64,000 nucleotides of DNA from a bacterium (GTDB taxonomy: Bacteria > RUG730 > JAAEPJ01), in contig JAAEPJ010000335.1 of the NCBI GenBank assembly GCA_024222485.1, positions 70,383 to 134,382 of the forward strand, read 5' to 3'. Shown here piece by piece: positions 1-8,819 of the stretch. The notes under the pieces are model-generated. The model searched no databases, was not told the DNA's origin, and saw nothing but the letters and a program-made list of their open reading frames with translations. Position 1 is the first letter of the stretch; the number at the start of each line of letters is the position of its first letter. Both the position numbers and the translations under genes were made by a program.

Positions 1-753
1 ATACAAGGCATTATTCCTGATTAATTGAGAATATGACATATCAAAAAAATTTAGTTCATTATAATAAACTAATGCTGCCTTACAATCCCTTGCTAAAATT
101 CTAAAATAGCTATCGGTTATTCCTTCTTTTTGGTAATCTTTGACTTCAATTATCTCATTCACAAATAATGTTTTATATCTTCTATCTAAACGATGATATA
201 AAATAGCCTCTTGCTGATACTTAACGCCCTTAAAAACAGGAAATTTATTAGCTTTTAAAATAGAGGTCCTGAACATCATTCCTTTATCCCCAATAACATG
301 ATATTTATGATAAATATCAAAGTGTGTGGAGACAAATTTATCCTTAGGAAAATGAGTCCCAATGACTTTACCATCAGGATAAGAACTTAAAAATGTAACA
401 CCCACATACCGTTCTTTATCTTTAATATTGTTCCAGTAATTAAGAATAAGCTCAAAACCATTATTAATATAATAATCATCAGAATCGATACACACAAAAA
501 GCTCACTATTTCCCTCATCAATACCTCGATTATAAGCAATTTGTTTGCCAGCATTCTGCTGATAGATATACTTAATATCTAAAATATTCTCATTAAGCCA
601 TCCTGCCACTAACTCTCTCGTTTTATCTACCGAACCATCATCAACAATAATCCATTCAAAATCTTGAAATGTCTGCTTTTTTAAAGAAGAATAGAGCTTT
701 GTTAAGGTATGCTCACGGTTATAAGTAGGGGTAAAAACAGTAAATTTCTTCAT
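1..753 (-). CDS. Family 2 glycosyltransferase, C-terminus cut by window edge
   Basis: Reads from an ATG at 753 to the window start without a stop, so about 251 residues of the N-terminal part are seen. The start has the GT-A pattern TPTYNRE followed by a nucleotide-binding stretch ending WIIVDDGSVDKT, and further on a DxD-type metal motif (CIDSDDYY). This is typical of inverting GT2 enzymes that add a sugar to a surface glycan. Its ATG overlaps the stop of the upstream aminotransferase (ATGA), so the two are translationally coupled and probably act on the same amino-sugar pathway. Acceptor and donor cannot be told from sequence. Confidence 0.9.
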   Translation of the reverse strand, partial: MKKFTVFTPTYNREHTLTKLYSSLKKQTFQDFEWIIVDDGSVDKTRELVAGWLNENILDIKYIYQQNAGKQIAYNRGIDEGNSELFVCIDSDDYYINNGFELILNYWNNIKDKERYVGVTFLSSYPDGKVIGTHFPKDKFVSTHFDIYHKYHVIGDKGMMFRTSILKANKFPVFKGVKYQQEAILYHRLDRRYKTLFVNEIIEVKDYQKEGITDSYFRILARDCKAALVYYNELNFFDMSYSQLIRNNALY

Positions 754-1892
754 ACACCATAGACCTCACACATTGCCTCAACCACATCATAAGCATCTTC
801 TTCAGTCATATAAGGAGATAAAGGCAACGATAATGTCTTAGAGGCAATATCCTCAGCAACAGGAGAACTACCCACTTTAAACCCAAACTTATTCTTATAA
901 TAAGTTTGCAAATGAATAGCCAAATAATGCACACCTGCCCCAATATTTTCCGCATTTAATCTCCTTAAAACTTCATCCCTATTTTCTGTTAAAATCTGAT
1001 ACAAATGCATCGCATGCACTCCATCGACTCCTTTATTAGGCAAAACAATCGGCAGCCCTTTAAGTTCACGATCATAAATACGCCAAACTTCTCTCCTTCT
1101 CTCTAAAAAATAATCAATTTTTTTAAACTGATGAATACCTAAGGAAGCCTGAATATCTGTCATATTATACTTATACCCTGCCGTAATAATATCATAATGT
1201 TTATAACCATTATCACCAAATCTCTTCCATGCATCCTTATCCATGCCATGTAAAGATAAAACCCTAATTTTTTCAGCAAGCTCAACATTATCAGTAGTAA
1301 CCATCCCCCCCTCAGCAGTAGTCAAATTTTTATTTGCATAAAAAGAAAAACAAGCAATATCTCCAATTGTCCCTACTTTCTCTTCTTTGAATTTTGTCTC
1401 AATTGCATGCGCAGCATCCTCAATAACATAAAGGCTATGTTTTTTCGCAATAGCCATAATTCTATCCATCTGACAAGAACGACCAGCCATATGAACAACA
1501 ATAATTGCCTTAGTATTCTCTGTAATTTTTTCCTCAATTAAATTTGAATTAATATTAAAAGTTTCTTTTTCAACATCTACAAAAACAGGTGTCGCTCCAA
1601 CATGAACGATGGTATTAACTGTTGCACAAAAGGTCAAAGGAGTTGTAATAACTTCATCCCCAGAACCAATACCCAAAGCTAATAAAGATAAATGAAGTGC
1701 GGCCGTACAAGAATTTAAAGCTATTGTATATTTTGTACCGATATACTCTCTAAAATCTTGTTCAAATCGTTGTGTTTTTGGACCTGTCCCAATCCAACCG
1801 CTTCTTAATGTATCTACAACTTCTTGAATCTCAACCTCATCTATTACAGGCTTACCAAACATCAAAAAGTCTTTTCTTTTCAAATACTTCAT
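750..1892 (-). CDS. DegT/DnrJ/EryC1/StrS family PLP-dependent sugar aminotransferase
   Basis: A 380-residue fold-type I aminotransferase of the family that makes amino sugars for surface polysaccharides. The PLP lysine is K188 in SFYANKNLTTAEGG; D159 and H162 (EDAAH) are the usual cofactor residues, and GSGDEVITTPLTF near residue 77 is a family signature. An SD-like GAGGG lies 6 nt before the ATG. It follows dapF and is coupled to the glycosyltransferase downstream, so a role in a nucleotide-amino-sugar (PseC/ArnB/LegC-like) is likely; the exact sugar is unknown. Confidence 0.92.
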   Translation of the reverse strand: MKYLKRKDFLMFGKPVIDEVEIQEVVDTLRSGWIGTGPKTQRFEQDFREYIGTKYTIALNSCTAALHLSLLALGIGSGDEVITTPLTFCATVNTIVHVGATPVFVDVEKETFNINSNLIEEKITENTKAIIVVHMAGRSCQMDRIMAIAKKHSLYVIEDAAHAIETKFKEEKVGTIGDIACFSFYANKNLTTAEGGMVTTDNVELAEKIRVLSLHGMDKDAWKRFGDNGYKHYDIITAGYKYNMTDIQASLGIHQFKKIDYFLERRREVWRIYDRELKGLPIVLPNKGVDGVHAMHLYQILTENRDEVLRRLNAENIGAGVHYLAIHLQTYYKNKFGFKVGSSPVAEDIASKTLSLPLSPYMTEEDAYDVVEAMCEVYGV

Positions 1893-1943
1893 ACTGTACC
1901 CTCAAAACTTTATCTTTAAATAAAGTCTATCCTTCATAAAAAA

Positions 1944-2744
1944 CTAAGTAGCAATATTCCCCTCAAATACAAGGCAAACTTTACCCTCTAAGTAGACTTC
2001 TTTAACTTCTTCCCCATTAACTTTAAAATGAATATTTAAAACTTCACCACTAGCTGTCTTTACCTTAACAGAAGATTTACAACCTTTCTTCAAAGCAGAA
2101 AAGATTGCCGATGCAGTGGAGCCCGAACCACAAGAGAGTGTCTCGCCCTCCACACCTCTTTCATAAGTTCTCACAAAAATCTCATGTTCATTTATAACTT
2201 CTACGAAGTTAACATTTGTCCCCTTTGGTTTAAACTCATCATGGAACCTTACAAATGAACCAGTCGCATCAACATCAACTTTCTTAATATCATTAACAAA
2301 TAAAACGGCATGAGGCACTCCCGTATCAATCTGAAAAACGGCTGACTCCAACCCCAAATTAATTGTATCCCTTCTTGAGTGTGGATCAATCATTTTAACT
2401 TTCACATTTCTAGCATCAACAACCCCACCTATAACACCAGCAAGAGTATTAAAAGTCATATCAGCCTCTGCAATGCCTTTAACATAAGCAAAATAAGCAG
2501 CACACCTTGCACCATTGCCACACATCTCAGCTTCTGAACCATCGGTGTTAATAATACGCATTGTAAAGTCTGCATTAACGGAAAATTCTATTAAAATTAA
2601 ACCATCAGAACCTATTCCGGCTGTTCGATGACAAACCTTTCTCGTAAACATAGAAATCAAATCTTCTTTGATAATTTTTTCACGATTATCAATAAGAACA
2701 AAGTCATTCCCACTGCCAACCATTTTTGTAAATTTTATCTTCAT
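1944..2744 (-). CDS. dapF: Diaminopimelate epimerase
   Basis: A 266-residue enzyme converting LL- to meso-diaminopimelate for lysine and peptidoglycan. The two catalytic cysteines are C75 in EMCGNGARC and C205 in ETLSCGSGST, the paired thiol base and acid of the family. The N-terminal FTKMVGSGNDF motif and full length show an intact gene. It lies 69 bp downstream of lysA, which uses its product. Confidence 0.97.
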   Translation of the reverse strand: MKIKFTKMVGSGNDFVLIDNREKIIKEDLISMFTRKVCHRTAGIGSDGLILIEFSVNADFTMRIINTDGSEAEMCGNGARCAAYFAYVKGIAEADMTFNTLAGVIGGVVDARNVKVKMIDPHSRRDTINLGLESAVFQIDTGVPHAVLFVNDIKKVDVDATGSFVRFHDEFKPKGTNVNFVEVINEHEIFVRTYERGVEGETLSCGSGSTASAIFSALKKGCKSSVKVKTASGEVLNIHFKVNGEEVKEVYLEGKVCLVFEGNIAT

Positions 2745-2813
2745 CAGTTACCCTTATTATAATATACCTGTATCAGAGTTTCTTTCTTAATTTAACTTTT
2801 ACAAATAATATTT

Positions 2814-4058
2814 TTATATTTTTTCTCTTAGAATTAAATCCTCATAGGTCTCGCGTTCTCTTATTAAAATTACTTCTTTATTTTTAATCAAAATCTCTGC
2901 AGGCCTTAACCGCGAATTATAATTAGACCCCATGCTTGCACAATAGGCTCCTACACTCTTAATAACCAAGTACTCACCTTGCGCAATTTGATTAATCTTT
3001 CTATCACGAGCAAAATAATCCGTTGACTCACAAATCCCACCAACAATATCAGCAACAATATCTTCATTCCCTTTCTCTTCTAATGGTAAAATTTCATGAT
3101 AGGCACCATATAAAGATGGTCTCCCAACATCATTCATTGCAGCATCAACAATCACAAATTTTTTGATACCTGACTCCTTATGGTAAAGAACTTTGGTGAT
3201 ACAAATCCCCGCATTTCCAATAATGGACCGACCTGGCTCTAAAATTAAAGTTAGATCATGTTTTTTAATTTTTTCTGTAATATTTTCTAACATATCAGAT
3301 GTTCGCGGCTGTTTATCAAGCTTAGAATCATACACAATCCCCAAGCCACCACCAATATTGATATATTTGATAGCAATCCCTAATTGCTCAAGTTTTAAAT
3401 ATAAATCATAAACCTTATTAAAAGCCTCCTCATAAGGGCTAACATCTAAAAGCTGAGAACCAATATGCATATGAATGCCTAAAACCTCAATGCCTGATAA
3501 ACTACTCGCATACTGATAAACCTCTAGTGCACGCTTAATACTAATACCAAATTTATTCTTGGCCAATCCTGTTGAAATATAAGGATGGGTCTTTGGATCG
3601 ACATCAGGATTAACTCTAATTGCAATACCAGCCTTTTTCTTTAAAAGGATTGCTCGTTCATTAATTTTTTCTAGTTCATCAACTGACTCAACATTAAACA
3701 TCAATATTCCGGAATTAAGGGCAAAATCAATCTCTTCTTCTTTTTTTGCAACTCCTGCATACACAATTTTTTTAGGGTCAATCCCTGCTTTAAGAGCTCT
3801 GAATATTTCTCCTCCAGAAACAGTATCTGCACCAGAACCAAGCCCCCCCAATTCTTTTACCAAAGAATGGTTAGAATTACTTTTCATTGCATAACAAATT
3901 AAATGTTTAATATTAGAAAGCTCTTTTTTATAATCTAAAAAACTCATTTTTAAAGATTCATACGAATAGATAAAAAGAGGTGTTTGATATTTTTCTGCTA
4001 AACTTTTCAAATTAACAGTATCTAAAATTAATTGATTATTCTCATTTATTAGGTTCAT
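2814..4058 (-). CDS. lysA: Diaminopimelate decarboxylase
   Basis: A 414-residue fold-type III PLP enzyme carrying out the last step of lysine synthesis (meso-DAP to lysine). Visible motifs are the PLP lysine K59 in CYAMKSNSN, the barrel motif HIGSQL, the phosphate-binding GGGLGI, EPGRS, and the cysteine of GGICESTDYFARDR that works across the dimer. It sits between cmoB and dapF in the same direction, consistent with a lysine/wall operon. Confidence 0.96.
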   Translation of the reverse strand: MNLINENNQLILDTVNLKSLAEKYQTPLFIYSYESLKMSFLDYKKELSNIKHLICYAMKSNSNHSLVKELGGLGSGADTVSGGEIFRALKAGIDPKKIVYAGVAKKEEEIDFALNSGILMFNVESVDELEKINERAILLKKKAGIAIRVNPDVDPKTHPYISTGLAKNKFGISIKRALEVYQYASSLSGIEVLGIHMHIGSQLLDVSPYEEAFNKVYDLYLKLEQLGIAIKYINIGGGLGIVYDSKLDKQPRTSDMLENITEKIKKHDLTLILEPGRSIIGNAGICITKVLYHKESGIKKFVIVDAAMNDVGRPSLYGAYHEILPLEEKGNEDIVADIVGGICESTDYFARDRKINQIAQGEYLVIKSVGAYCASMGSNYNSRLRPAEILIKNKEVILIRERETYEDLILREKI

Positions 4059-4160
4059 ATTTTTACCCCTTTAGCTTGTAACAATAGCATATTTTATTAT
4101 AAATAAAATTATCTTTACTATATTTTCACCCTATATTCCCAAGAAAAATAATAGCCGTCC

Positions 4161-5117
4161 CTACTTATTAGCAACAATAACGGCACGCTTTGGTGCTGGA
4201 TACCCCTCAACTGTTTGTGTCAAGTCATGCGGATTTAAAAAATCCTTTAAAGATTCTAACCTCATCCATTCTGAACTTTTTTGTTCCAACAAACTTGTGC
4301 TATTAATATCTACACATCTAATATTATAAAATCCTGACCGTTTAAGCCAAAACTTTAACATTTTAATTGAGGGTATAAACCAAACATTCGGCATCTTAGC
4401 ATATCTATCTGTAGGCATCAAAAAATCACGACCATCATCAATGATAAGAGTCTCCAAAATAAGCTCGCCACCTTTCCTTAAAAAAGATTTTACTTGCAGT
4501 AAATGATCAATAGGTGCTGTTCTATGATATAAAATACCCATTGAAAAAACAGTATCAAAACATTTAATATTAGTAGGTAAGTCCTCACACTTAAAAGGAA
4601 GCACAGCTACATAGGGATTCTTAATATATTTCTGAAGCAAATAAAATTGTGCAACATACCTAAAATAAGGTTCAACCCCTATAACAAATTTAGCACCTGC
4701 ACCTTTCGCACGCAATGAATGATAACCACTCCCACATCCAATATCTAAAACTGTACGATTTTTAAGATTAGCAATATGTGGAAAAACTCGCTCCCATTTC
4801 CAATCAGAGCGCCACTCTGTTTCAATAAAATTTCCAAAAATATTAAAAGGTCCCTTACGCCAAGGCTTATATTTTTTTAAAAGAGGCTTCAAATCAAATC
4901 GACATTCCCCCTCTATTTCAATATTTGCATTATCTAAAATAACTGATGTAGTTGAAATATCTGGAAACTCACCGTATATTATCTGCCAATCAAGAAATTC
5001 ATCAAAGTATTCTTTATAAAGCTTTGCTTCCAACTCATTTTCAATCTGGTCAACAAAAACATCAAATTTGTTGGCACGCATAACTTTTAAAATTTCTGTA
5101 TAGTCTATCATCGTCAT
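4161..5117 (-). CDS. cmoB: tRNA U34 carboxymethyltransferase CmoB
   Basis: A 318-residue SAM-fold enzyme that uses carboxy-SAM to turn 5-hydroxyuridine-34 of tRNA into cmo5U, widening wobble decoding. Motifs are LDIGCGSGYHSLRAKGAGA (cofactor site), SMGILYHRTAPIDHL, GELILETLIIDDG and the C-terminal DPHDL...TVEGYPAPKRAV block, closely matching enterobacterial CmoB along the length. CmoA, which makes carboxy-SAM, is not in this window. Start is ATG 5117 or the third codon ATG 5111; a perfect 11-bp hairpin covers the first start codon (see 5113-5139). It lies within the lysine/wall gene run with no evident pathway link. Confidence 0.93.
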   Translation of the reverse strand: MTMIDYTEILKVMRANKFDVFVDQIENELEAKLYKEYFDEFLDWQIIYGEFPDISTTSVILDNANIEIEGECRFDLKPLLKKYKPWRKGPFNIFGNFIETEWRSDWKWERVFPHIANLKNRTVLDIGCGSGYHSLRAKGAGAKFVIGVEPYFRYVAQFYLLQKYIKNPYVAVLPFKCEDLPTNIKCFDTVFSMGILYHRTAPIDHLLQVKSFLRKGGELILETLIIDDGRDFLMPTDRYAKMPNVWFIPSIKMLKFWLKRSGFYNIRCVDINSTSLLEQKSSEWMRLESLKDFLNPHDLTQTVEGYPAPKRAVIVANK

Positions 5118-5139
5118 ATCTCTTCCATAGAGATATGAC
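5113..5139 (-). promoter_or_regulatory. Perfect hairpin over the cmoB start codon
   Basis: Arms GTCATATCTCT and AGAGATATGAC (11 bp, no mismatch) flank a 5-nt loop. In the transcript the 3' arm contains the SD-like purines (GGAAGAGA) and the first ATG of cmoB at 5117-5115, so folding would hide the translation start. The structure is seen directly; a role in translational control is inferred. Confidence 0.55.
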
Positions 5140-5252
5140 AGGACATCATCCCTACAATTTAATTATTAATTTTTATCTTTTATAACAATAAAAAATTACT
5201 ATCAAAGCAAAAAAACTCAATTTCCATCAAAGGTTAAGCAAATATTTATCTC

Positions 5253-5882
5253 TTAATTTAAGATTAACAATCGTTTCTCTGCAAAATTAGACCACTCTGT
5301 TTGTGGAAACATATTTGAGATTAATGTATAAATTTCTTTAGCATTAGAAATATCACCTAAAAGCTCATAATTCCTAGCAATAGACTTATAAGCATTTGGA
5401 ACTAAATATGAATCCGAAAAATTATTAATAATATTTTGCCAAGTTTCAAGCGCTTGCTGATACTCACCTTTCATTTCATAACTGTATGCTAAACTATCAA
5501 CAAAGTTAACAGACACATAGTCATTTGGGTATTTTATAATTAATTTTTGATAAATATCAATGGCCTTATCAAAATCATTCAAGGAGTAAAACGCATTAGC
5601 TTTATAAAACAATATTAATTTTTGCATATCTTTTTTTGGGTTTTTAGCAAGTAAAGTATCTGCTGCTTCAACGGTCTTAGCATACTCCTCAGAATAAAAA
5701 AAACCTTGCATTTTAACATACTCATCAACTCTTTTATCAAACTTTTTTTCTTTATATTCAATGGTCAAAGGAATCAGTACAATTAAAAATAAAATTATTG
5801 CAGATAAAATAATTAGTTGGTCTTTATTCCCCTTAACCCATAAAAAAATTGCATCTACCCTTTGTTCCATCTTCGTCGTCAT
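5253..5882 (-). CDS. Membrane-anchored TPR-repeat protein
   Basis: A 209-residue protein with a single N-terminal membrane segment (about residues 22-43, rich in I and L) followed by TPR repeats, for example AFYSLNDFDKAIDIYQKLI, a segment starting AYSYEMKGEYQQALETWQ, and IARNYELLGDISNAKEIY. The topology resembles YfgM-type proteins: cytoplasmic N-terminus and TPRs outside. TPR scaffolds of this type bind partner proteins; no partner can be named. AAGGAG lies 7 nt before the ATG. It lies between the PHP gene and cmoB, same direction. Confidence 0.85.
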   Translation of the reverse strand: MTTKMEQRVDAIFLWVKGNKDQLIILSAIILFLIVLIPLTIEYKEKKFDKRVDEYVKMQGFFYSEEYAKTVEAADTLLAKNPKKDMQKLILFYKANAFYSLNDFDKAIDIYQKLIIKYPNDYVSVNFVDSLAYSYEMKGEYQQALETWQNIINNFSDSYLVPNAYKSIARNYELLGDISNAKEIYTLISNMFPQTEWSNFAEKRLLILN

Positions 5883-5930
5883 AAATTCTCTCCTTTACTA
5901 GCATTACTATATAAATACTAAATAATATGT

Positions 5931-6578
5931 TTATGATTGTTTCGAAACTATTGCACTTGAGTTTTGTAACATTTCTTGATAATCATTCTCTGTTAAGCCG
6001 GCAGCCTCGCACACCTCCAACAACCTTGTTTTATCTGCGATATCTTTAGGAGCATGAACATCATTATTAAGCACCAATCTAGCTTTATATTTTTTTGCTA
6101 TGCTAGCAACATGTTTATTGGTCTGACTATGACTAAGCCGCGTTGTAATCTCTAAACAAACATCATTCTCTGTTGCAAGGATAACATCTTCATTCGTAAT
6201 AAAGCCGGGATGTGCTAAAATATCAACATGAGCTTCAATTGCCGCATGATTAGTCCCCGGTGGAACATGTTCTGAAATAGTTTCCCCATGAACAACAATA
6301 ATATCTGCACCATAGCGACGGCACTTATCTGTAATGTCTTTAATCAAATTTGGAGGGACATAACTAATCTCGACTCCTGACATAACCTTTATATCATACT
6401 CCTTTATCAAGCTCCCCTTAATAGCATTTACTGCCTCAATTACTTGCTTATAATTTGAGTAATCCACATGATCCGTAATAGCAATTGCTTTATATCCTAT
6501 TATTTTTTCAGAATAAACAAGTTCAGAGGGCACCAAAATCCCATCACTTAAAAATGTATGTGTATGCAAATCAATCAT
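5931..6578 (-). CDS. PHP-domain metal-dependent phosphoesterase
   Basis: A 215-residue PHP barrel resembling histidinol-phosphatase-type proteins. Metal ligands visible in order: H5 and H7 (DLHTHTF), D12, D36-H37 (ITDH), E70 (SGVEIS), H97 (VVHGET), H123 (LAHPGF), D173 and H175 (NNDVH). Proteins of this family hydrolyse phosphomonoesters or 5'-nucleotides; the substrate here is unknown. It is the first gene of the minus-strand operon reaching to the window start, with GGAGAG close before the ATG. Confidence 0.88.
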   Translation of the reverse strand: MIDLHTHTFLSDGILVPSELVYSEKIIGYKAIAITDHVDYSNYKQVIEAVNAIKGSLIKEYDIKVMSGVEISYVPPNLIKDITDKCRRYGADIIVVHGETISEHVPPGTNHAAIEAHVDILAHPGFITNEDVILATENDVCLEITTRLSHSQTNKHVASIAKKYKARLVLNNDVHAPKDIADKTRLLEVCEAAGLTENDYQEMLQNSSAIVSKQS

Positions 6579-7187
6579 TCTCTCTCCTCAATATTCTCAC
6601 CTTTTAATAATTTAACATCTAATTAACATCTAAAAACAAACACTTATAATAAGTTAACATCTTAAGATCCCTATTATGATAAATATTTTTTAAATAATAA
6701 AAACTTTATATTCTGTATCCTTTCTTTTATAATTATTTTTTAAACAATATCAAAATATGAAAGAAACTTAAGCAATAAAAATTTCTTTACGGAAAATTAA
6801 TAAAACAAAATTTTCTTATTCCTTATTTAAAGCTAGTAATTGTAGCGCATGAAAATATCCTAAAACAAGCTTAGAATACAAAATTTTTATTAAATCCCAA
6901 TATCAATGATATTTATTTATAACACTAAGATCTTTATCTTCACATATGCAGGAGGATTTCTACTCATAATTAATTAAATTAATTATATATTTTATTGTTT
7001 CCAATCACAAATTTTGCTTTTTAAAAGTAAAGTTTTGATTTATTAAAATAATATTAAAAAATATTCTAGCAAAATTTTCTTGAATTTTAATCAGTTTATA
7101 TTAAAATCTAAATTATCTTTCTAGTAGATTTTAAATTTTTTGATTTCTACATATTTATTTTTAAGTTAAAATATAGGAGTATTTGCT
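6579..7187. other. 609-bp divergent intergenic region
   Basis: Very AT-rich gap between the minus-strand PHP gene and plus-strand aroKB. Apart from the direct repeats at 6612-6662 and the aroKB SD at 7175-7179, no ORF, RNA gene or clean -35/-10 pair was recognised. Promoters for both directions must lie here. Confidence 0.6.
6612..6662 (-). repeat. Three 9-bp direct repeats (AGATGTTAA) upstream of the PHP-gene operon
   Basis: TTAACATCT on the plus strand (AGATGTTAA on minus) occurs at 6612-6620, 6623-6631 and 6654-6662. Start-to-start spacings are 11 and 31 bp, close to one and three helical turns, as expected for a protein bound cooperatively on one DNA face. A 13-bp palindrome ACTTATAATAAGT (6642-6654) abuts the outermost copy. 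The sites lie 34-84 bp upstream of the start at 6578. An operator role is inferred. Confidence 0.5.
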
Positions 7188-8774
7188 TTGAATATAGTGC
7201 TAACAGGATATATGGGAACAGGTAAAACGGCAGTAGCCAATGAACTGCAAAAACAGTTAGGATGGGAAGTTATAGATGTAGATGAGCGGATTGTAATATA
7301 TGAGAATAGTACGATAGATGATATTTTTACAAAAAAAGGAGAGCCTTATTTCCGCAAAGTTGAAAGTAAAATTATTGCTGAGCTTTCCAACCTCGATCAA
7401 AAAATAATCGCAACAGGTGGCGGTGCAGTTTTAAACCAAAGTAATATCTATACTCTAAAAAAAAATGGCTTACTTATCTGCTTATCTGCTCAAGCAGAGC
7501 AAATTTATCAACGCCTTAAAGGTGATAATACAAGACCACTTCTTAAAGTGAGTGATCCTCTTGCAACTATCAAGGAAATGCTTAAAGCTCGTGCTAATTT
7601 TTATGCTAATAATAACTATAAAATCGAGACAATAAATCTTACAATTCAAGAAGTAGCAAAAAAAATTATTAAGTTAATGCCCCAAGCAATTGATGTTAAA
7701 CTAAATCAAAATCCATATAAAATATACCTAAATAAACCATTCCAAGAATTAGTACATTTTTTACCACCTGCTTATAAAGTCCTGGTTATCTCCGATACTC
7801 ATGTTGCTCCAAAGTATTTAGTAGATTTCATGACATCTCTAAAAGAAAAATACAATACTAATTTTCATCTCATTCCTTCAGGAGAAAAGTATAAAAATTT
7901 ATCTGAAATCAGTAAAATTTATGAAGCAGCTATCAAACATGGGTTAGACCGTGACTCATTAATCATTGCTCTTGGTGGTGGAGTGGTTGGAGATATGGCA
8001 GGCTTTGCAGCGGCGACATACCTTAGAGGTATTAACTATATCCAAGTGCCTACCACATTACTCGCACAAGTTGATGCTAGCATTGGCGGAAAAACAGGTG
8101 TCGATTTAAAGCATGGGAAAAACCTAATAGGTGCATTTCATCAACCTAGCCTTGTCTGGATTGATCCACAATTTCTAAATACATTAAATGACAATGAATA
8201 TAGAAATGGTCTGGCAGAAGTCGTTAAATACAGTGTGATTTCTCAAGGAACTTGGGATTTTTTAAGTTCTAATATAGAAAAAATATTAAAAAAAGAACCA
8301 AAAATATTAAAAAAAATGCTTGAAATATCTGCAAGAGCAAAAGCACAAGTTGTCTCAGAAGATGAAAAAGAAGCGGGGCTTCGTAAAATCTTAAATTTAG
8401 GTCATACTTTAGGGCATGCTTTAGAAGCGAATTTTAATTATGAATATAAGCATGGAGAAATGGTTGCTGTTGGAATCATCTTTGCCTCACATTTAGCATC
8501 AAAACTAAAAATTTGTAATCATAACATCGAAACAGAACTACAAAAAACCTTACTCAAAATTTTACCTAATTCTAAAGATGGCTCTAACCTCATAGATAAA
8601 ATTAAAAATAAAATCAAAAATAAACAACACTTAAACCACATTATGGATATTATGGCTAAGGATAAAAAAATGTCTGAAGGAAAAATTGATTTTATAGTAC
8701 CTGAAAAAATTGGAAAAGTACGCCTTGAATCATTGCAACTAGATACTATCAAAGATATATTGTCCCAATGGTAA
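7188..8774 (+). CDS. aroKB: Shikimate kinase - 3-dehydroquinate synthase fusion
   Basis: A 528-residue bifunctional aromatic-pathway enzyme. Residues 1-165 are shikimate kinase: Walker A GYMGTGKT (7-14), D30/D32 in DVDE, R56 in GEPYFRKVE, GGG at 77-79 and the lid R116. Residues about 175-528 are AroB: GGGVVGDMAGFAAATYLRG, the block VPTTLLAQVDASIGGKTG, and zinc ligands E344, H406 (NLGHTLGH) and H422 (KHGE). The start codon is TTG, chosen because AGGAG lies 8 nt upstream and the reading begins MNIVLTGYMG. The two domains catalyse non-consecutive steps. glyA follows after 45 bp. Confidence 0.96.
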   Translation: MNIVLTGYMGTGKTAVANELQKQLGWEVIDVDERIVIYENSTIDDIFTKKGEPYFRKVESKIIAELSNLDQKIIATGGGAVLNQSNIYTLKKNGLLICLSAQAEQIYQRLKGDNTRPLLKVSDPLATIKEMLKARANFYANNNYKIETINLTIQEVAKKIIKLMPQAIDVKLNQNPYKIYLNKPFQELVHFLPPAYKVLVISDTHVAPKYLVDFMTSLKEKYNTNFHLIPSGEKYKNLSEISKIYEAAIKHGLDRDSLIIALGGGVVGDMAGFAAATYLRGINYIQVPTTLLAQVDASIGGKTGVDLKHGKNLIGAFHQPSLVWIDPQFLNTLNDNEYRNGLAEVVKYSVISQGTWDFLSSNIEKILKKEPKILKKMLEISARAKAQVVSEDEKEAGLRKILNLGHTLGHALEANFNYEYKHGEMVAVGIIFASHLASKLKICNHNIETELQKTLLKILPNSKDGSNLIDKIKNKIKNKQHLNHIMDIMAKDKKMSEGKIDFIVPEKIGKVRLESLQLDTIKDILSQW

Positions 8775-8819
8775 TAAAATATAATAAAAAATTACTTATC
8801 TTGATCAAAAGGAGAAAAA

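Noticed and set aside
6579-7187. Hidden small RNA or ORF in the long AT-rich gap
   Set aside because: No stable GC-containing hairpin with T-run, no SD-linked start and no tRNA-like element was seen.
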